Source: Hyaloperonospora brassicae (taxonomy: Eukaryota; Oomycota; Peronosporomycetes; Peronosporales; Peronosporaceae). From it: a stretch of DNA of 64,000 nucleotides. The stretch spans positions 1 to 64,000 of the forward strand of contig CANTFL010000199.1 in the NCBI GenBank assembly GCA_947650285.1, read 5' to 3'. The position numbers and the translations under genes are program-made. The notes beneath the pieces are model-generated. The model saw nothing but the letters and a program-made list of their open reading frames with translations. It had not been told where the DNA came from and searched no databases. Each line of letters opens with the position of its first letter. Position 1 is the stretch's first letter. Positions 34,689 through 47,200 of this stretch are shown here, piece by piece.

Positions 34689-34704
34689 TGGTAGCACTTT
34701 GTAG
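34689..34704 (+). promoter_or_regulatory. E3 primer binding site
   Basis: TGGTAGCACTTTGTAG, two bases after the 5' LTR; nearly the same as in E1. The complement would be a tRNA 3' end with CCA; the tRNA is not identified. Confidence 0.75.
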
Positions 34705-34730
34705 CCCTTCCAAGGACCACAGCATCCAAC

Positions 34731-35885
34731 ATGAACATGTTGGATGATGAAGAAACCTTTCACGCCACGCGTAATTGGTTTACCTATTTGATTGACATCG
34801 AATGGGGTGCGGTAGAACGCATGAGTTCTACTGTAGGCGAGTTCGCCATTAGCGCCATGTTGGAGTCTCTAGACAGAGACCAACAACATGCTGCTATCGC
34901 CAAGTTCATTCAACATGAAATTGTCACCGAAAGAGAGATAGAAACCTTGCTTCACCAGCAAGGCTCTCAACAGTCCGAGCAGTTGTGAGAACTCGGTGCT
35001 CAACAGATAGAGCTGTTGAGACAGCAGCAATTCCATGCTGCTGTGGGCGGAACGGAGCATGCGCGTCGTCCCGAGGTCATGATTGTTGACATCTCCAAGT
35101 ACAGTGGAGTCCCGGAGGACTCCCTGTTACTATGGTTTGTCGAACCCGACAGAGCCTTTAGGGCTCGTCGCGTCGAAGATGAGCAAATGAAACTCACATT
35201 TTCTCAGGCCCACTTGACAGGGCGTGCCAAAACTTGGTCCCTGGGACTCGAGAGTAGCGACCCACATGTGTTTAGGTCGCTAGATGACTTCAAGTCCCGG
35301 CTCAGACAAACGTTTGAGCCGCCACGGGCTGAGTTCAGGGCTCGTTCTGAGCTCCTGAAACTCAAGCAGGGTAAGCATGATATGCACGCTTTCGAACAAC
35401 GTATACGACTCCTTGCGAGTAGTAAAACTGCTAACTTAGTCCATGAAATCACGTTGATTACGGTGTTCATGTAAGGGCTCGCAGAAGGGACCGTCAGGAG
35501 CCACCTGTTCCGCCTTGAGCTGAATACGCTGGAAGATGCGATATCAGCCGCGGAACAGGAAAACTTTAGCATGAGACAGGCTCATGCTAGCTCAAACTCT
35601 TATCGTTCACCTAGACGACAAGAGATCGGAGGTCCAGAACCAATGGACCTTTGTTATGTTGAGAGCGAGAGACCTCGCTCTTTAAACAACAAGCGAATGC
35701 AGAAATGCTATTGCTGTCAGAAGTTAGGGCACCACGCATACGAGTGTAGTGCTCCACGCCCAGTACCAAACAGTACTGAGCGAAATGGACGATCATTTGC
35801 CAGAAAGGGCAATGGGCGTGGGTCCAGCGCTGTTGCGAAGCCGCAACAGCGAGACGGACCATCAAAAAATGGTCGGGGTCAGTAG
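34731..35885 (+). pseudogene. E3 gag with one zinc knuckle, two nonsense mutations
   Basis: One reading frame of about 385 codons from ATG 34731 (MNMLDDEETFHATRNWF) to TAG at 35883-35885, broken only by stops at 34986-34988 and 35472-35474. The middle has the retrotransposon Gag fold pattern (KLTFSQAHLTGRAKTW, then RLRQTFEPPRAEFRAR, then MHAFEQRIRLLA). The knuckle CYCCQKLGHHAYEC lies at 35706-35747. Gag would form the particle and bind RNA. The frame is otherwise well kept, so the two stops are probably recent relative to the LTR divergence. Confidence 0.85.
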
Positions 35886-35935
35886 GGGCGGAGCGCCCTA
35901 CTGATCCTGCAACCTCAAGAGAATTTGCAAATCTC

Positions 35936-37778
35936 TTGACGAAAGTTGCTCCAGATACACAATCATTGTGTGTCTCTGCACCTGGTGATGACGTTTCGCC
36001 CATCACCTTGAAGTTGGAAGCGACAAATGATTTGTCGCTTCGTGCCCTAGAAGACTGTGGGGCGTCGAACAACTTTGTTCGTCGCCAGTCACTAGAGGGT
36101 CGTAGGCTCAAGTTCGTTGAGCGCGACATTCCCCTCACAAGGATGACGGTGCGCCTTGCAAAAGGCGCATCGATTACCGTTGAGAAACGTGTAGTAGGAA
36201 TCCACCACACGTTAGAGAGAGAACATTACGATGATGACTTCATCGTACTGGATTCGGATGACAAATTTGATGCCATCCTGGGATTACCTTGTCTCAGAAG
36301 TTACGAGCCAAGGGTGGGCTGGCAGCATCGATCCGTGAAGACGCTTGCCGCTTGTTCATCAGATGGCCATCTGGTGAACATCTTGGAGCGTCCACAAGCG
36401 TGTGGATGTTCTGCGAGTGAGTGCGATGGCCTCACTTGCGGTTCGGTCGTTAGCACGACTGCACAAGATCACAGTGTAGTTGATCACTACACTGTGGACC
36501 AAGCTCTCGGCGGCTGTACAGAAGTACAGGCTGCGCCGAAGGTCCACTACTCGAATAAGTCGAGTGGACCGGGACATGGATGCATGCCTAGCGGGCAGCA
36601 TCTTCGACAAAAGAAACCTGTTGCCCCCAAAGGGCAACATCGAAATCCTAGGTCGACTGGAGAGTCGACCGTAGAGGATCGGTGCCTGACTGTGGTTGCA
36701 CAGCCACAGTCAGAAGACGTCGAGGGAATAAGTCCCCACGTACTTGAGGAAGGAATTCCTCAAGAGTTACTTGCTGAAGGATCAGGCCGTCAGCAACCTG
36801 TGAAAAGAAGTTCCCAGGAAGAAACCGAGACGTTGAACGTCTTGGTCAATGACGGATCAAGCGTAGGCGCTTATACGCTTGATCTGATTGTGCCTCCGAA
36901 GTTGACTTCGGAGATAACTCAGTTGCCAACGCTAGAACCGAAACGGTTCTTGCGTGATCTGCGTAGTGGCAAAGTCAAGCAGATCTGCATACTCGTCACA
37001 GAGGATGAGTATGTGGCCGATATTCGGTCGGCAACAGTATTTGCTGAGAACGAAAGTGTCCTCGATGAGAAGACTCGGATTGAGCGATACGCGTCTCAAT
37101 CCTGGGAGTCACTTCAGGCAAATATTTTGTATAAGGATTTGATTGAATTCAAGGACGTATTACCTGAATCCGTACATTGCGAGTTGCCTAAGGACAAAGG
37201 CACTCGACACGAGATCGAGCTCAAACCGGGCTTGAAGTACTGTGTCATGAAGCCGTGGCCACTGCCTCGTGAACAAGTACTAGCGATTGACAAGTTCTTT
37301 GCCGATCGCTTAGCAGCAGGCCATGTGAGGGAATCAACATCCCCTCACAGCTCTCCGACCTTCTGTGTGCGAAAGGCCACAGGAGGATGGCGTGTAGTGC
37401 ATGCATTTAACAAATCGAATACTGCAACGGTACCGGCTCAGACGCCGATACCGAGGAAGGACGTCATCATAGATGGTATGTCAAAGAGTACCCTCTTTTT
37501 GTCCATGGATCTAATGGATGGATTCTATCAGATCCACATGCGTGAACGGGACATCCAGTACGCTGAAGTGAGCCGATTCAAGCGGTCTGCTGCGGGAGTG
37601 GCTAGTGATGCCACAGGGGCTAAGCAATGCCCCTGCTCCTTTCAGCAGATGTGTTACAGATCTGTTGAGACCGGTGCGGGACTTCGCACCGAGTTACTTC
37701 GACGATATGTTCGACCATAGCCAGGCTATAGACGGTAAGACGGACGTTTAAGTTCACAGAACTCACATTCGTCAAGTC
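35936..37778 (+). pseudogene. E3 pol part 1: protease, linker, RT up to the LINE insertion
   Basis: Open frame 35936-37720 in a different frame from gag. The protease active site reads EDCGAS (GAC TGT GGG at 36053-36061), with Cys where D-T/S-G is usual, and a later FDAILGLPCLRSYEP. A long polar linker follows, then RT: RHEIELKPGLKYCVM, WPLPREQ, SPTFCVRKATGGWRV, MDLMDGFYQIHM. A frameshift near 37585 moves the rest (EWLVMPQGLSNAPAPF, then the SYFDDMFDHS box, YFDD at 37695-37706) to another frame, which reaches the LINE at about 37778. Confidence 0.88.
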
Positions 37779-37825
37779 CCTCAATTTATTATGATTATAA
37801 TTTCATGACCTTCGATTACAAACAA

Positions 37826-38974
37826 TTATGCACAAGATGTCTGAAAACTTCCAAGCCAGGACAGCAGCTCCGAAATCGGTGGCTGGTCGTAGCTTTCCCC
37901 TAAATATTTCGACCCGTCTCGAGGTTTGAGAGTGAAGAGGTCGATACATGTATGCATGATAGCCCCAGAAACAGCTGTGTCGGGACCGCGATGTTCGCGT
38001 TTCGCTACCGCGTTAAGATGACTGATGCCGACCTCCCAAAAACGCTCAGCGCTCTGAATAGCCGCCATCTGCTTTCCTCGGCAAACAGCGTCGTTCCGCT
38101 CACACCATAAGTGAGTCAGACAGATGCTGCTCATAATAAACCAAAGACAGATTTGAACCGCGACGCCTGTCTAGAAGTCCTCCGGGAGCTTATGGTGCAT
38201 CCGAAGACGTTGCCTGGCCGGTAAGGCCAGAGATTGACGATTCATACCAGCGAGAGAGGTTTTCGAAAGAGCAGGCCGTGCGTCCCGGACACCAGTCCAA
38301 TGTCCGATAAGTTTGGTCCAACACGCTTGGACTCTAGCGCATTCTTAAAAGATGTGAGCCGACGTTTCTTTGAGACCCTGGCACGACGATAAAGCCCGGC
38401 AACTATTATCCGCGCGACGGCCGGAATGGTAGAGGTGGAGTTGCTTGGTGGCAATTCGGTAACAGGTCCAGACCTGGTAGGTGGAAAGGCTGTTAGCATG
38501 CTGCAAAACTTGAGACGGACGCTGATGTACGGCAGCACGCTGCCACGGATCCACAGCAACGACGTCGACCAAGCGCCGCACCAGCGGCCCTAACGCGCCA
38601 GCAAGTAACCGTTTGTGAGCGGCAAACACCAGCCGAAATAAAGTCCGTCGGATATTCGCATTCGCAACCGACGAAGCGACGGCCCAAGGGAAGCGGTGAT
38701 GCCGAGAATGGGAGTAAAACACGACGCCACGTCGGCGTAGGCGCATGGCCCAGGCGGAGCTTTCGGGAGCTGATGATGTGGCCAACTCCGGCAGAGGTGA
38801 TATTAAGATCCATCGAATTCCATCCGCCTTCTGCTTCAGATTATCTGACTGTCCAGCTAAGGCCCCAGTCCCCGACCTTGTCCCGATGACGTGACCACAT
38901 TGCACCATTGACCAGGCAAAACCGTAGCGGACCGGCGGTGGAGGGCGAAGCACCAGCGCAGGCTCATCCGCTAG
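37826..38974 (-). pseudogene. LINE ORF2 C-terminal region
   Basis: Minus-strand frames 38813-38345 and 38134-37826. The last contains ICLTHLWCERNDAVCRGK, a pattern found in the C-terminal zinc-binding region after RT in plant and oomycete LINEs (x-W-x-x-R-N). The stretch is separated from RT by the solo LTR. Confidence 0.55.
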
Positions 38975-40161
38975 TGTGGGGGAGTGGCGATCGCTCAAAT
39001 TATGAGTCGATCTTAACTCTCCACTGGCGCCCGGACGACCGACTAACGGAGGGGGTACTCCGATCCCGTGTTCTTGATAGCTTTCCTCACCTTGTGTACC
39101 CGTCGGTAGGGCGGGTTGCACTCTTCCAGGTGGACTCGTCTCAAAAGAAAACTTGACCGTGTTGGGGATGGGGGTGTGATCGTGCGAAAATCTTCACGCG
39201 ATCACGGGGTACTTGTGGGTACTGACTTGAGTAACCCTGATCTCAACGAAATCGCCTTGTCCTCTGTATGGTTGCTTGATCCGCGAGCCTTCTGACCACT
39301 TGAGCCGTCTCGCGATCTTGCGCCTTGCCTTTACTTGTCTTGCTGCGTCCGATCGCAGTTGATTTTACTTGAGGGTTCTTGAATACACCTGGCCAAAACA
39401 ATCCAGGTGTCACACTTGCGTAGACGTGTACCGTTACTCTTTGTTCAACGGGGGGCCAAAAAAATCCAACCCGGAAGAGATAACGTGTGCCTTGTGAAGT
39501 AATTTGAACTCTGTTTAATGTTATCCAATCAATCCTAAAACCCTACCCCTATGCCTATCCGTATGTCCTAACCAGATGCCACGCGTCGCCTTTCCAGGAA
39601 GATCGCCCCCTCACATTTGTGTGGTCCACACCCAGTATATCAACCGTTGTGTCTTTCTTGTGGCCCACCCAAGATGTCCCCACGATCCTACGAGCGGATC
39701 GCGATCTTACTGGCGGTTCGCGATCCTAGCCGCGATCGTGATCCCACTAACGGTTCGCGATCCTAGCCGTGGATCGCGATCTTACTGGCGGATCGTGATC
39801 CTAGCCGTGGATCGCGATCCTACTAGCGGATCGCGATCCTACTAGCGGATCGCAGCCGGAGATCAGACTTGCGATCCTGGGTTAGGATCGCGATCTTCCA
39901 GTGAAATCGAGAGTCTTGTCTTGCCCTGTCTCACGACGGATTGCGTAATCAAAACGGGTCTGACCACCCCATAACCTCGTCCCACATTGGACGATCCTAT
40001 CCAATTGGGTTTAAGGTACGTTATCGTCAGCCACCCGTCCCAGCTTGTATCATCCAATCACAGTGATCTTGGTTCAACCGAAACGTGGGACCCGTGCGAT
40101 CGCCCATCCTCGATCGCCACTCCACGTCCCAAAGAGATTTCTTTGAGACCGCTTTACCACA
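38975..40161 (-). mobile_element. Solo LTR related to E2, inserted in the LINE
   Basis: 1187 bp bounded by TGTG and CACA and flanked by CTAG on both sides (38971-38974 and 40162-40165). On the minus strand its last 130 bp align with the end of the E2 LTR (shared CACAAGGT, GATCGGAGTACC, AGTCGG, AAGATCGACTC blocks) and its start resembles the E2 LTR start (TGTGGTAAA, then GGGACGTGGA). Shorter than the E2 LTR and internally different, so a related family rather than the same one. Left by LTR-LTR recombination. Confidence 0.85.
39691..39860. repeat. Short tandem repeat, about 19-21 bp units with GATCGCGATC cores
   Basis: Roughly eight imperfect units of the type GGATCGCGATCCTACTAGC. Each contains the palindrome GATCGCGATC. 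Lies inside the solo LTR. Confidence 0.8.
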
Positions 40162-40599
40162 CTAGTTCCTCTCCAATGGGGATAGGAGGTGATGCCAGCA
40201 AGATCGCCATCGCCCATCGGCGTAGTTTAGGCTTCGAGTGGTGAACAAGTCTAGGTCCAGCCGGCTTAATGCTGAAATTTTTTTAGGAGGCCCTGTTCGC
40301 CGAATCGCAGGTCTGAAATGTTACAGGCCGCGACCCGGTCGTTTGTTGAGGACCGTTATGGAAGACAATTGACATCCCAGATCCACGGGTTATTGCTCCA
40401 ACCCATAGTTCTCTAAAAACGTCCCAACGCGCAGTGTTGGGTATCCGTTGGAGCCGCTATATCCGAAAAAGGGTTATGATACGACAAAGCCCAGTCGTCC
40501 TCCTTCCATCAACTGATGGCGCCGGGGAGGATGGTTTGAGATGACATTAAGACCCGATCACACTATACAGAGATTTGCCCCGCCATAGGCTGCAGGAGC

Positions 40600-42368
40600 A
40601 TGTCGAAGTCGCGAAACAAGAAGAAGCCTCGGTGACCTGTGACCAGCCATGAAGAATCAGGCTTGAAGTCGACGGCCGGCATTGATAAGCCCACGAGCAC
40701 TAGGCGCCAAAATATTTGTCTTTAGCCTGCGTGAGCCACTGCAACGCGCGCTTCGTACGCTGGGTTTTAATGGACACCTCTAAGGAGGCCAAGCCAACCC
40801 TCCCCTTCATGTTTAGGGGTGTAGAGTTGGCCCGGGTTAATCTTGTGGCGGCTGGCGTCCGTTGAGGTTATATGTGCCCACAAAAATTGTTTGTACAAGT
40901 TGCGAATTTCGCGTCGTGCCCACTCAGGCATATCGAAAACCGCTGCCGTGAACAGGAGAGACGGGAGGATGATTGAGTTCAGAATCAATACTCGATCCTG
41001 CACACTCGTAGCCACTCTGAAAGCTGTTATCTGCCGCCGTTGAAGATTCCAAACACAGAAGGCCCAATTGCGATGAAGCAAGTCCCTCAGCCCGACCTGA
41101 TAGCCCAAGTAGCGCACTGTTTTTGAAGGTTAAAGTACTGATATGCATCGCATCTCTGATAGGTGCACCGCTCTGGTTAAGACAAATGATCCGACTCTTG
41201 GACGGTTGCGCCTCCAGCCCTGATAAGTCCCCAAAGTGAGAGACAAGGGCTAGCGCTGGACCCAGCTGACTGACCTTGTCGAGAAATATCGTCGAGTAGT
41301 CTACGCACGCCGAGAACTTATGCGTAGCAGGATGTCGCCCAGGTACTGAAACCTCGACAGATCCGGTGATTGTTGTACTGCAATAACCAACAGCTCCACC
41401 ACGACCAGGAAAAGTAGATGGGCAAGCGGACAACCTTGCTGGATGCCGGAAACAACTGAAATTGGGCTGGACTGCTCGCCATTTACAGAGAAAGAGACTG
41501 TAGTACTGGTATGTAGCCGACTGATAAGTCGAACATATCTCTCCGCGAAGCCGAAGTGGCGAAGAGCCTCATGCAAAAATTCCCGGTCCACCGTGTCATA
41601 GGCCTTTCAAAAGTCTAGTAGAAGGATCACCCGGCATTTCATCGAAAGTAGCAGTAGCCAGTCGTGCAAGCATCATCATCACCAGTTTGGACATCTGGCG
41701 AACGTGTACGAAGCCTTGCTGAGAGTCACTAATATATTTTGGTAACACGCATTTCAACCTCGTCGCCAGCGCCTTTACGAAGATTTTGTAACTGGTTTGA
41801 AGCAAAGAAATCGGCAGGTAATCCATCGCATCCGCCAAATCACTTTTTTTTGCAAGGGAATGATCAAAGCTTTGAGAAAAGAGGGCGGGGGATCCGCTCC
41901 CGCCACAATCGGATCGCTGAGATGAATTAAGGCTGGGACAAGAAGTGCCGACGTATCCTTGTAAAAACCATTATTTAGACCGTCGAGTCCAGCAGATTTA
42001 TGTCTTCTGAGATCAGAAATGGCTGCGAGGACTTCGGCTTCTGTAATATCCGCATAAAGAGCCTGATTGTCTGCAGTCGTAAACATACGGTCCTCAGGTA
42101 GATTGACGAAACGCCGGATTGCAGATGGCAAGTTCTTGCGAGGCTTCTTGCGATGAACAACTTCAAGAACCGTTGACCATTCGGATGCAAATTTGTCTTC
42201 CACAGTCATATCGCGGGTAAAGGCCGGTCGGTGAAGCCGTGTAATGGTTGTGACGGATTGATTACGTTCATAATCGGATACGCGATGATAAAACCCTCGT
42301 AATTGGTCAGCCGTCCGTTCCAGCTGGGTACCGAGTCGCACAAGGTGTTCTTGTCGTAATTCTTCCAT
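40600..42368 (-). pseudogene. LINE reverse transcriptase, broken
   Basis: 42368-41775: RT N-terminal region (ITEAEVLAAISDLRRHKSAG, then LDGLNNGFYKD). 41838-41596: YLPISLLQTSYKIFVKALAT and SDSQQGFVHVRQ. 41591-41301: MDREFLHEALRHFGF and VVSGIQQGCPLAHLLF. The catalytic box, normally x-A/V-D-D, reads ACVDYSTIFL near 41310, so one Asp is lost. 41117-40767 is the downstream thumb region (LILNSIILPSLLFTAAVFD). These motifs are those of L1-like non-LTR RTs. At least four frame changes. Confidence 0.85.
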
Positions 42369-42559
42369 TTTGTAAGAGATGATTTTTTCCGAGTGATAAA
42401 GGGTCGTCTAGCGCGGCCCTGCAGCTTCCGACGGAATCTAGCCCTGCGCTGCTTGACCCTCTTTCTGATGCGTCGAATGCAACAATAACACTGTTCAACA
42501 GCAAGATACCAAGATAGGGTTGAAACCCCCTGCCCTATAGCCGTGCAATCCATTTATGG

Positions 42560-43950
42560 GACAAGTTCGTCAATGATTCTGCTCGGATTCGATGAAGTGA
42601 TCGGGTACGCCACCCGACAATTTCTGCTAGCGGTGCGAGCATTGATGGACTCCCGCAAAGGTAATCCAACCTCCTGATGATCCGAATGATGTGACGGCAC
42701 CCGCGATTCCACCCACAGAACCCGGTTTACCCATCCCGTGGGAACATAGAATCGATCGGTGCGGCTAGCGTGTTCCCCGTTCTAGTATGTAAAATGATCC
42801 ATTGGATCCTCAAAACCGTCGTCCTCTGCGGGCTCCCGAAGCACTCTCGCATCAGCCAAGCTCAGGTTCGCAACCACCCCGTCCAGAGCCGGGCTTTCCG
42901 ACAGGTGGGAGCGGTGACAGCCGAACCGATCGAGAAGAGGGCACTGGACGCAATTAAAGATCCCGCCAGTATGGTATTATAGGATGCCAAATACGAACGG
43001 AGCAGAGAAGCAAAGAAAGCTTCTCGCTCTCCCCGCACTGTGGGTGCGTAGACATATATGATAACTGCATCCCCCGGAGAAATCGCTATTTCCCGCGGAG
43101 ACCACCGTTCTGGTTGCCAGGCTAAAGCTTCTCAGGCCGAAGATGGGGTGAGGAGAATGGCCACCCTCAATCGACTGGCAGAGCCAATACTCCAGAGTGA
43201 TAGAGGGGGTGCGTCTGGATCACTGTGTTTGCCCCACAATCAAGCCCAGAGCCACCGGAGCAATTCCGCCTCCGCTTCAGTGTGCACATGCGTTTCTTGA
43301 ATGCACCAAGCTAGTGGGCGACGACTCAGAGGCTCCACTCTCCATGCCAATAACCAACCGTCCCGGACGCTGGCCTTAGAGCTTCGGACATTTTGGGAGA
43401 TATATATCTAGTCCCCACCCTTTGGATTCCTAGTAGAAAGTGGAGAAATCATTAGACGTTGGCCATTCCCTAAGGATGCGTTCCCGACCATAAGCGTCGC
43501 CTGCCCAAAGGTGAATATCGGCATGGCTTGTAAAGTGGTTCCTCTGTAAGCTGCCTTCAGTACTCAAGTAGGAACTGTTGCTCCACAGGAGCCAAAGCAG
43601 TAGTAAAATAGCGAACGAGCTCGCTCAGCCAACACGAGACCCACCGTCTGGGTAATACGCGTTATTGTAGGTAACATTTGTCCGCAACAATCGTAGGTGG
43701 CAATGGAGTTGCTCAGGAGGGCGCAACGGCTTTTCTCCGGTCCCCATCAGCGCGTAAATTTTATCTGCAAAGACGACGGCACAAATCAAGTGGTGACTCA
43801 TGCGGACGCGTCTGTGCGGGTCAGACAAACTTAAAATTTTGTCCGCCGCATAGTTGGCGTCTCGCATCTTCTTCCAATCTTCAGAATTCTCAACTAGGGG
43901 GCCAACTTAGATGGAGAAAGGCGCTGCTGCGTGCGAGCGATCCACTGGTC
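42560..43950 (-). pseudogene. LINE endonuclease (APE-type) remnant
   Basis: No long frame survives, but on the minus strand a FNCVQCPLLDR segment near 42930-42965 matches the conserved D-F-N-x-V...L-D-R motif of L1-type endonucleases with its first Asp replaced (GGIFNCVQ). Upstream, CAH-type and APT-R-like pieces occur in different frames. Position between ORF1 and RT fits. Confidence 0.5.
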
Positions 43951-44225
43951 AAGCCACATAATTGATGGCGAATACGTGCCCTTTATCGAAACGTTAGGAG
44001 CCCGGAAAAATGGCACTCTTGGAGCCACAGAGCCGTCCACTGCACCAAAACTTTGTCAGCCAGGCAATCCAGGAGTTCGTCAGGAAAAACAAAGCGGCGT
44101 AACTGATGAAGAAACAGCTCAGGTTACAAACGAGCAGTTGCATCCCATCCTTCCAAGTCGCCGTGAACGAGAGGATAAGGGGTCGCAGCTGTATCCGGCC
44201 ATTCGGCACTTAAATATGCTCAAAA

Positions 44226-47200
44226 TTAGGGCCATTCCTCCCGATCAATTCTGGCGCCTGTCTCGGCGAGCAAAAGATGGCCCATGACGGACTGAACACG
44301 CCCCTTTTTGTAATGAGAGCCGGCTGGCGCTTCGATGTCGTGGACCCCAGACGCCACCAGTAGTGGAGTAGAGCTACCAAACCCTCGTTTACGAGCCGAA
44401 GAGGCTTGTTTGGGGCCGCTGGAGCCGAGTGGAGCAAAGTCCAACGCCATTTGAGGATATGGCTGGAGCGAGGAAGGTGGGAATGTGCTGCCAGCATCAT
44501 AGACGACGAGCGACGTGCGGACGCAGCCGTCGGGTAGATGTTCTCCGTTCGTGGGTGCCCCAGCACAACTTTTGCCGCCCAATGGAACCAGCGATGTGGC
44601 CGTAATGACCTCGTATGATGGCATGAATTCCTGCTGCGTCGCAACGTTCGGCAAATCGATATCGTCCGTAAGGTTCAACGGGTCGGCTACTCCATCAGTA
44701 TGGAGCTGAGCCGAGTAGTGGTTTCCCCCATACCTCAACACTAATGGTAGATTCTAAGACTCAGCGACTTTTGTCGCTTGCAGCTCATCGATGCACGCCA
44801 GGAAAGAAAGCGGTTATTCTTTGAAAGAAGCCACCACCCGGCCCCGAATAGTAAGGGAAACGGATGGTACTTCCGAAAGCTCCCTTTAGTAGTGCCGTCA
44901 CCGCTTTTAAGGACAAATATGTCTCGTTGAAAGAACGTGGCTGCCATATAAAGGGTGTCACTGCCCCCCCAACAGTTGGCTGGCACCGGCGAGGTCCGAT
45001 CCGAAGGGGTAGCCGCTTATCCCGCCAAGAATTAGCGTAGTTGCGAGGCCGACTCTTTGCGCGTCATCGTCGCCCACCCGCGGCCCATATTCTTGAGTGC
45101 CTGAACACGCAGGTCGTGAGGAAGCCGATTATTCAAGTTCATAAGCCCTGTAGACTTGATGCCCCGTTTAGATGCCGCCTTAAGAATCTCTTGGTCCATA
45201 GTGGAAGCGGCCAAAGCAGAATCTGCAAACGCTTAAGAAAGAGCAATCGCTAAGCAATTGTCATTCGCAGGTGTGCTGACTTCACGAATCCCAACGATGC
45301 GCAAAACTTCGCGCATGTGAACAGGTTCTACGGACGGTTTGGGTTCCATGGGTACAGGATGGCGTTGCCTGAATGGCAAAAGCTGCCCCAGCCGCTCGCA
45401 TTCTTGCCTCCACCGACGCTGCTGGGTCAGAAGCGCCGGGCCCGCGGTGACTAAGGCCGGTCCTGTGATGCTTGCTGCACGTTTTCGGGCCAGTTTCTCT
45501 GGCTTCAGCTAAGGTTGGGAGTGCAGGGTAAAAATACCATTAGGCTAAGCCCTCCGAACCGCCGGATGTAAAGAGGCGGAGGCACTACCGCTGTCGGAGA
45601 GTCTAGCTGGAATCTCTTCTGCAAGATCCAGATCTTGGAGGACGTGATAGCCGCCGCTGCTTACGGTGTGCTGGTCAGGGGGGCCTTGGTGATGGACCTA
45701 GACCGACGACCGCCTCGGATGGGGCGTGTGAGCCACGGCTGATAGGGCTGGTTTTGGGGCTGGAGGTGGTGGGCCCTCGTGCGTGCTTTGAGTAGTATAC
45801 ACGGGATGAAGAGGTAGACCAGTAGGCTGGGGCACAGCTACCGGAGAGGGACTGGGAGAAGCGACCGGCATCTCCGGAGTCACCGCATCTTACGCGGCGA
45901 CGTCTGCCGATTGCTGCACATGAAGACACCGCTGCGCCATCTGCCTCACCTCGTCCGGGCTACTAAAAGGTGTTGCGAGGTCTTCGACCGCCACAAGCTC
46001 TGCTTCGTGGACCTCTAGTCCGCCCGGCCCTCGTTATTGCGCGTCGGTGAACTAACACCTCGACGCAGGATGGCCGAGCGTACCGCACTGCAGACATTGG
46101 AGCCGGCGACCCACGTTCAGATGCCGTAAAATAATAAAAGTCCCAAACCAAAGGAGTCGTACTATTGGCAATAAAATCGGGCGGCCAGCCAAGTGAAACG
46201 TAATTTTCCAGGATGTGGACGTATGTGAGTTGGGGGTACAGGTGTCCATGTCCTCCAGCTCAAAATCAGTCGGTATCTTGGAGCGCAAGTGTGCAGCGAT
46301 GCGCCCAATGTCATCAAATCGTGTCAAATTATAGAACAGAATGGTTTACGCAGCCCTGGGATTCCCTGACCGCCCGTCTGGACCGCGTTGATTCAACCAA
46401 ACGGATCCTCGAGCTGGCTGGTGAACGTTTTCCAGTGTGTACACCCGGCCTTGAAAAGGGACAACGACATCCTGATTTTACTTGGCAGTATCCCGCGAAA
46501 AAAGTAAAAAAAATGGATCGAGTGGATCGATTGTAGCTGATCGTTTTGGCCAGCCCGAGTAGGCGGTGGAGATCCGGCAAGCTGACCCGCATTAACTCAG
46601 CCGATTCAAGAATCTTTTCCGTGATGGCGTGAGTGGTCCTACGGCCAATGGGGAAGTCCCGACCATGACGGAGACTCAAAACCAACTGACCAATCTACCT
46701 GGGCCTGGACAGCGCGACACAAACGAAGGGGATCATCACTATTGAAGACGGCATTGATTAAATTCGACATCCTCCGACAGGCAATATGCATCTCCGCAAT
46801 CCCAACGATGATGCTCCATTCATCTTCCGTTTCTTATCAAAGACGGTGAGCACTAGCCCATTTCCAACGCGCCCAGCAAATAGACCGAAGGGTGGTCGTC
46901 TCTGCCTCCAAAAATTTCGTCGGGTCAAACTTAAATTCTTCAAAGACGGGAAGCTGCTTGCCTGCTGCATCTTCCATGGGAGTCGAGCTGCTCGTTCGTA
47001 CCACCTGCGACCACTGCTGAGGAATCGGAGCCGTTGCTCACTTCTGCTTGCTGGCCAATTTGCGCATAAAATCTTTGAAAGCCCACTTCGGAAGTAGAAG
47101 CTCCACGCCTATCTAATGGGCCAACCGTGCCCAGTCAGCGAAGGTAGCTGGTGTCGCGACCAAGCATTGCCGAAACAGATCCAGCAAACTCCCCAGTTCC

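Noticed and set aside
34986..35474. Stops in E3 gag as programmed readthrough sites
   Set aside because: Two different stop codons at unremarkable places within the Gag domain, plus other lesions downstream; ordinary decay is simpler.
38345..39121. 258-codon minus-strand gene
   Set aside because: Fused frame running from the solo LTR into the LINE tail.
39691..39860. Regularly spaced repeats as a CRISPR array
   Set aside because: Units are adjacent with no unique spacers, and the context is a eukaryotic LTR.
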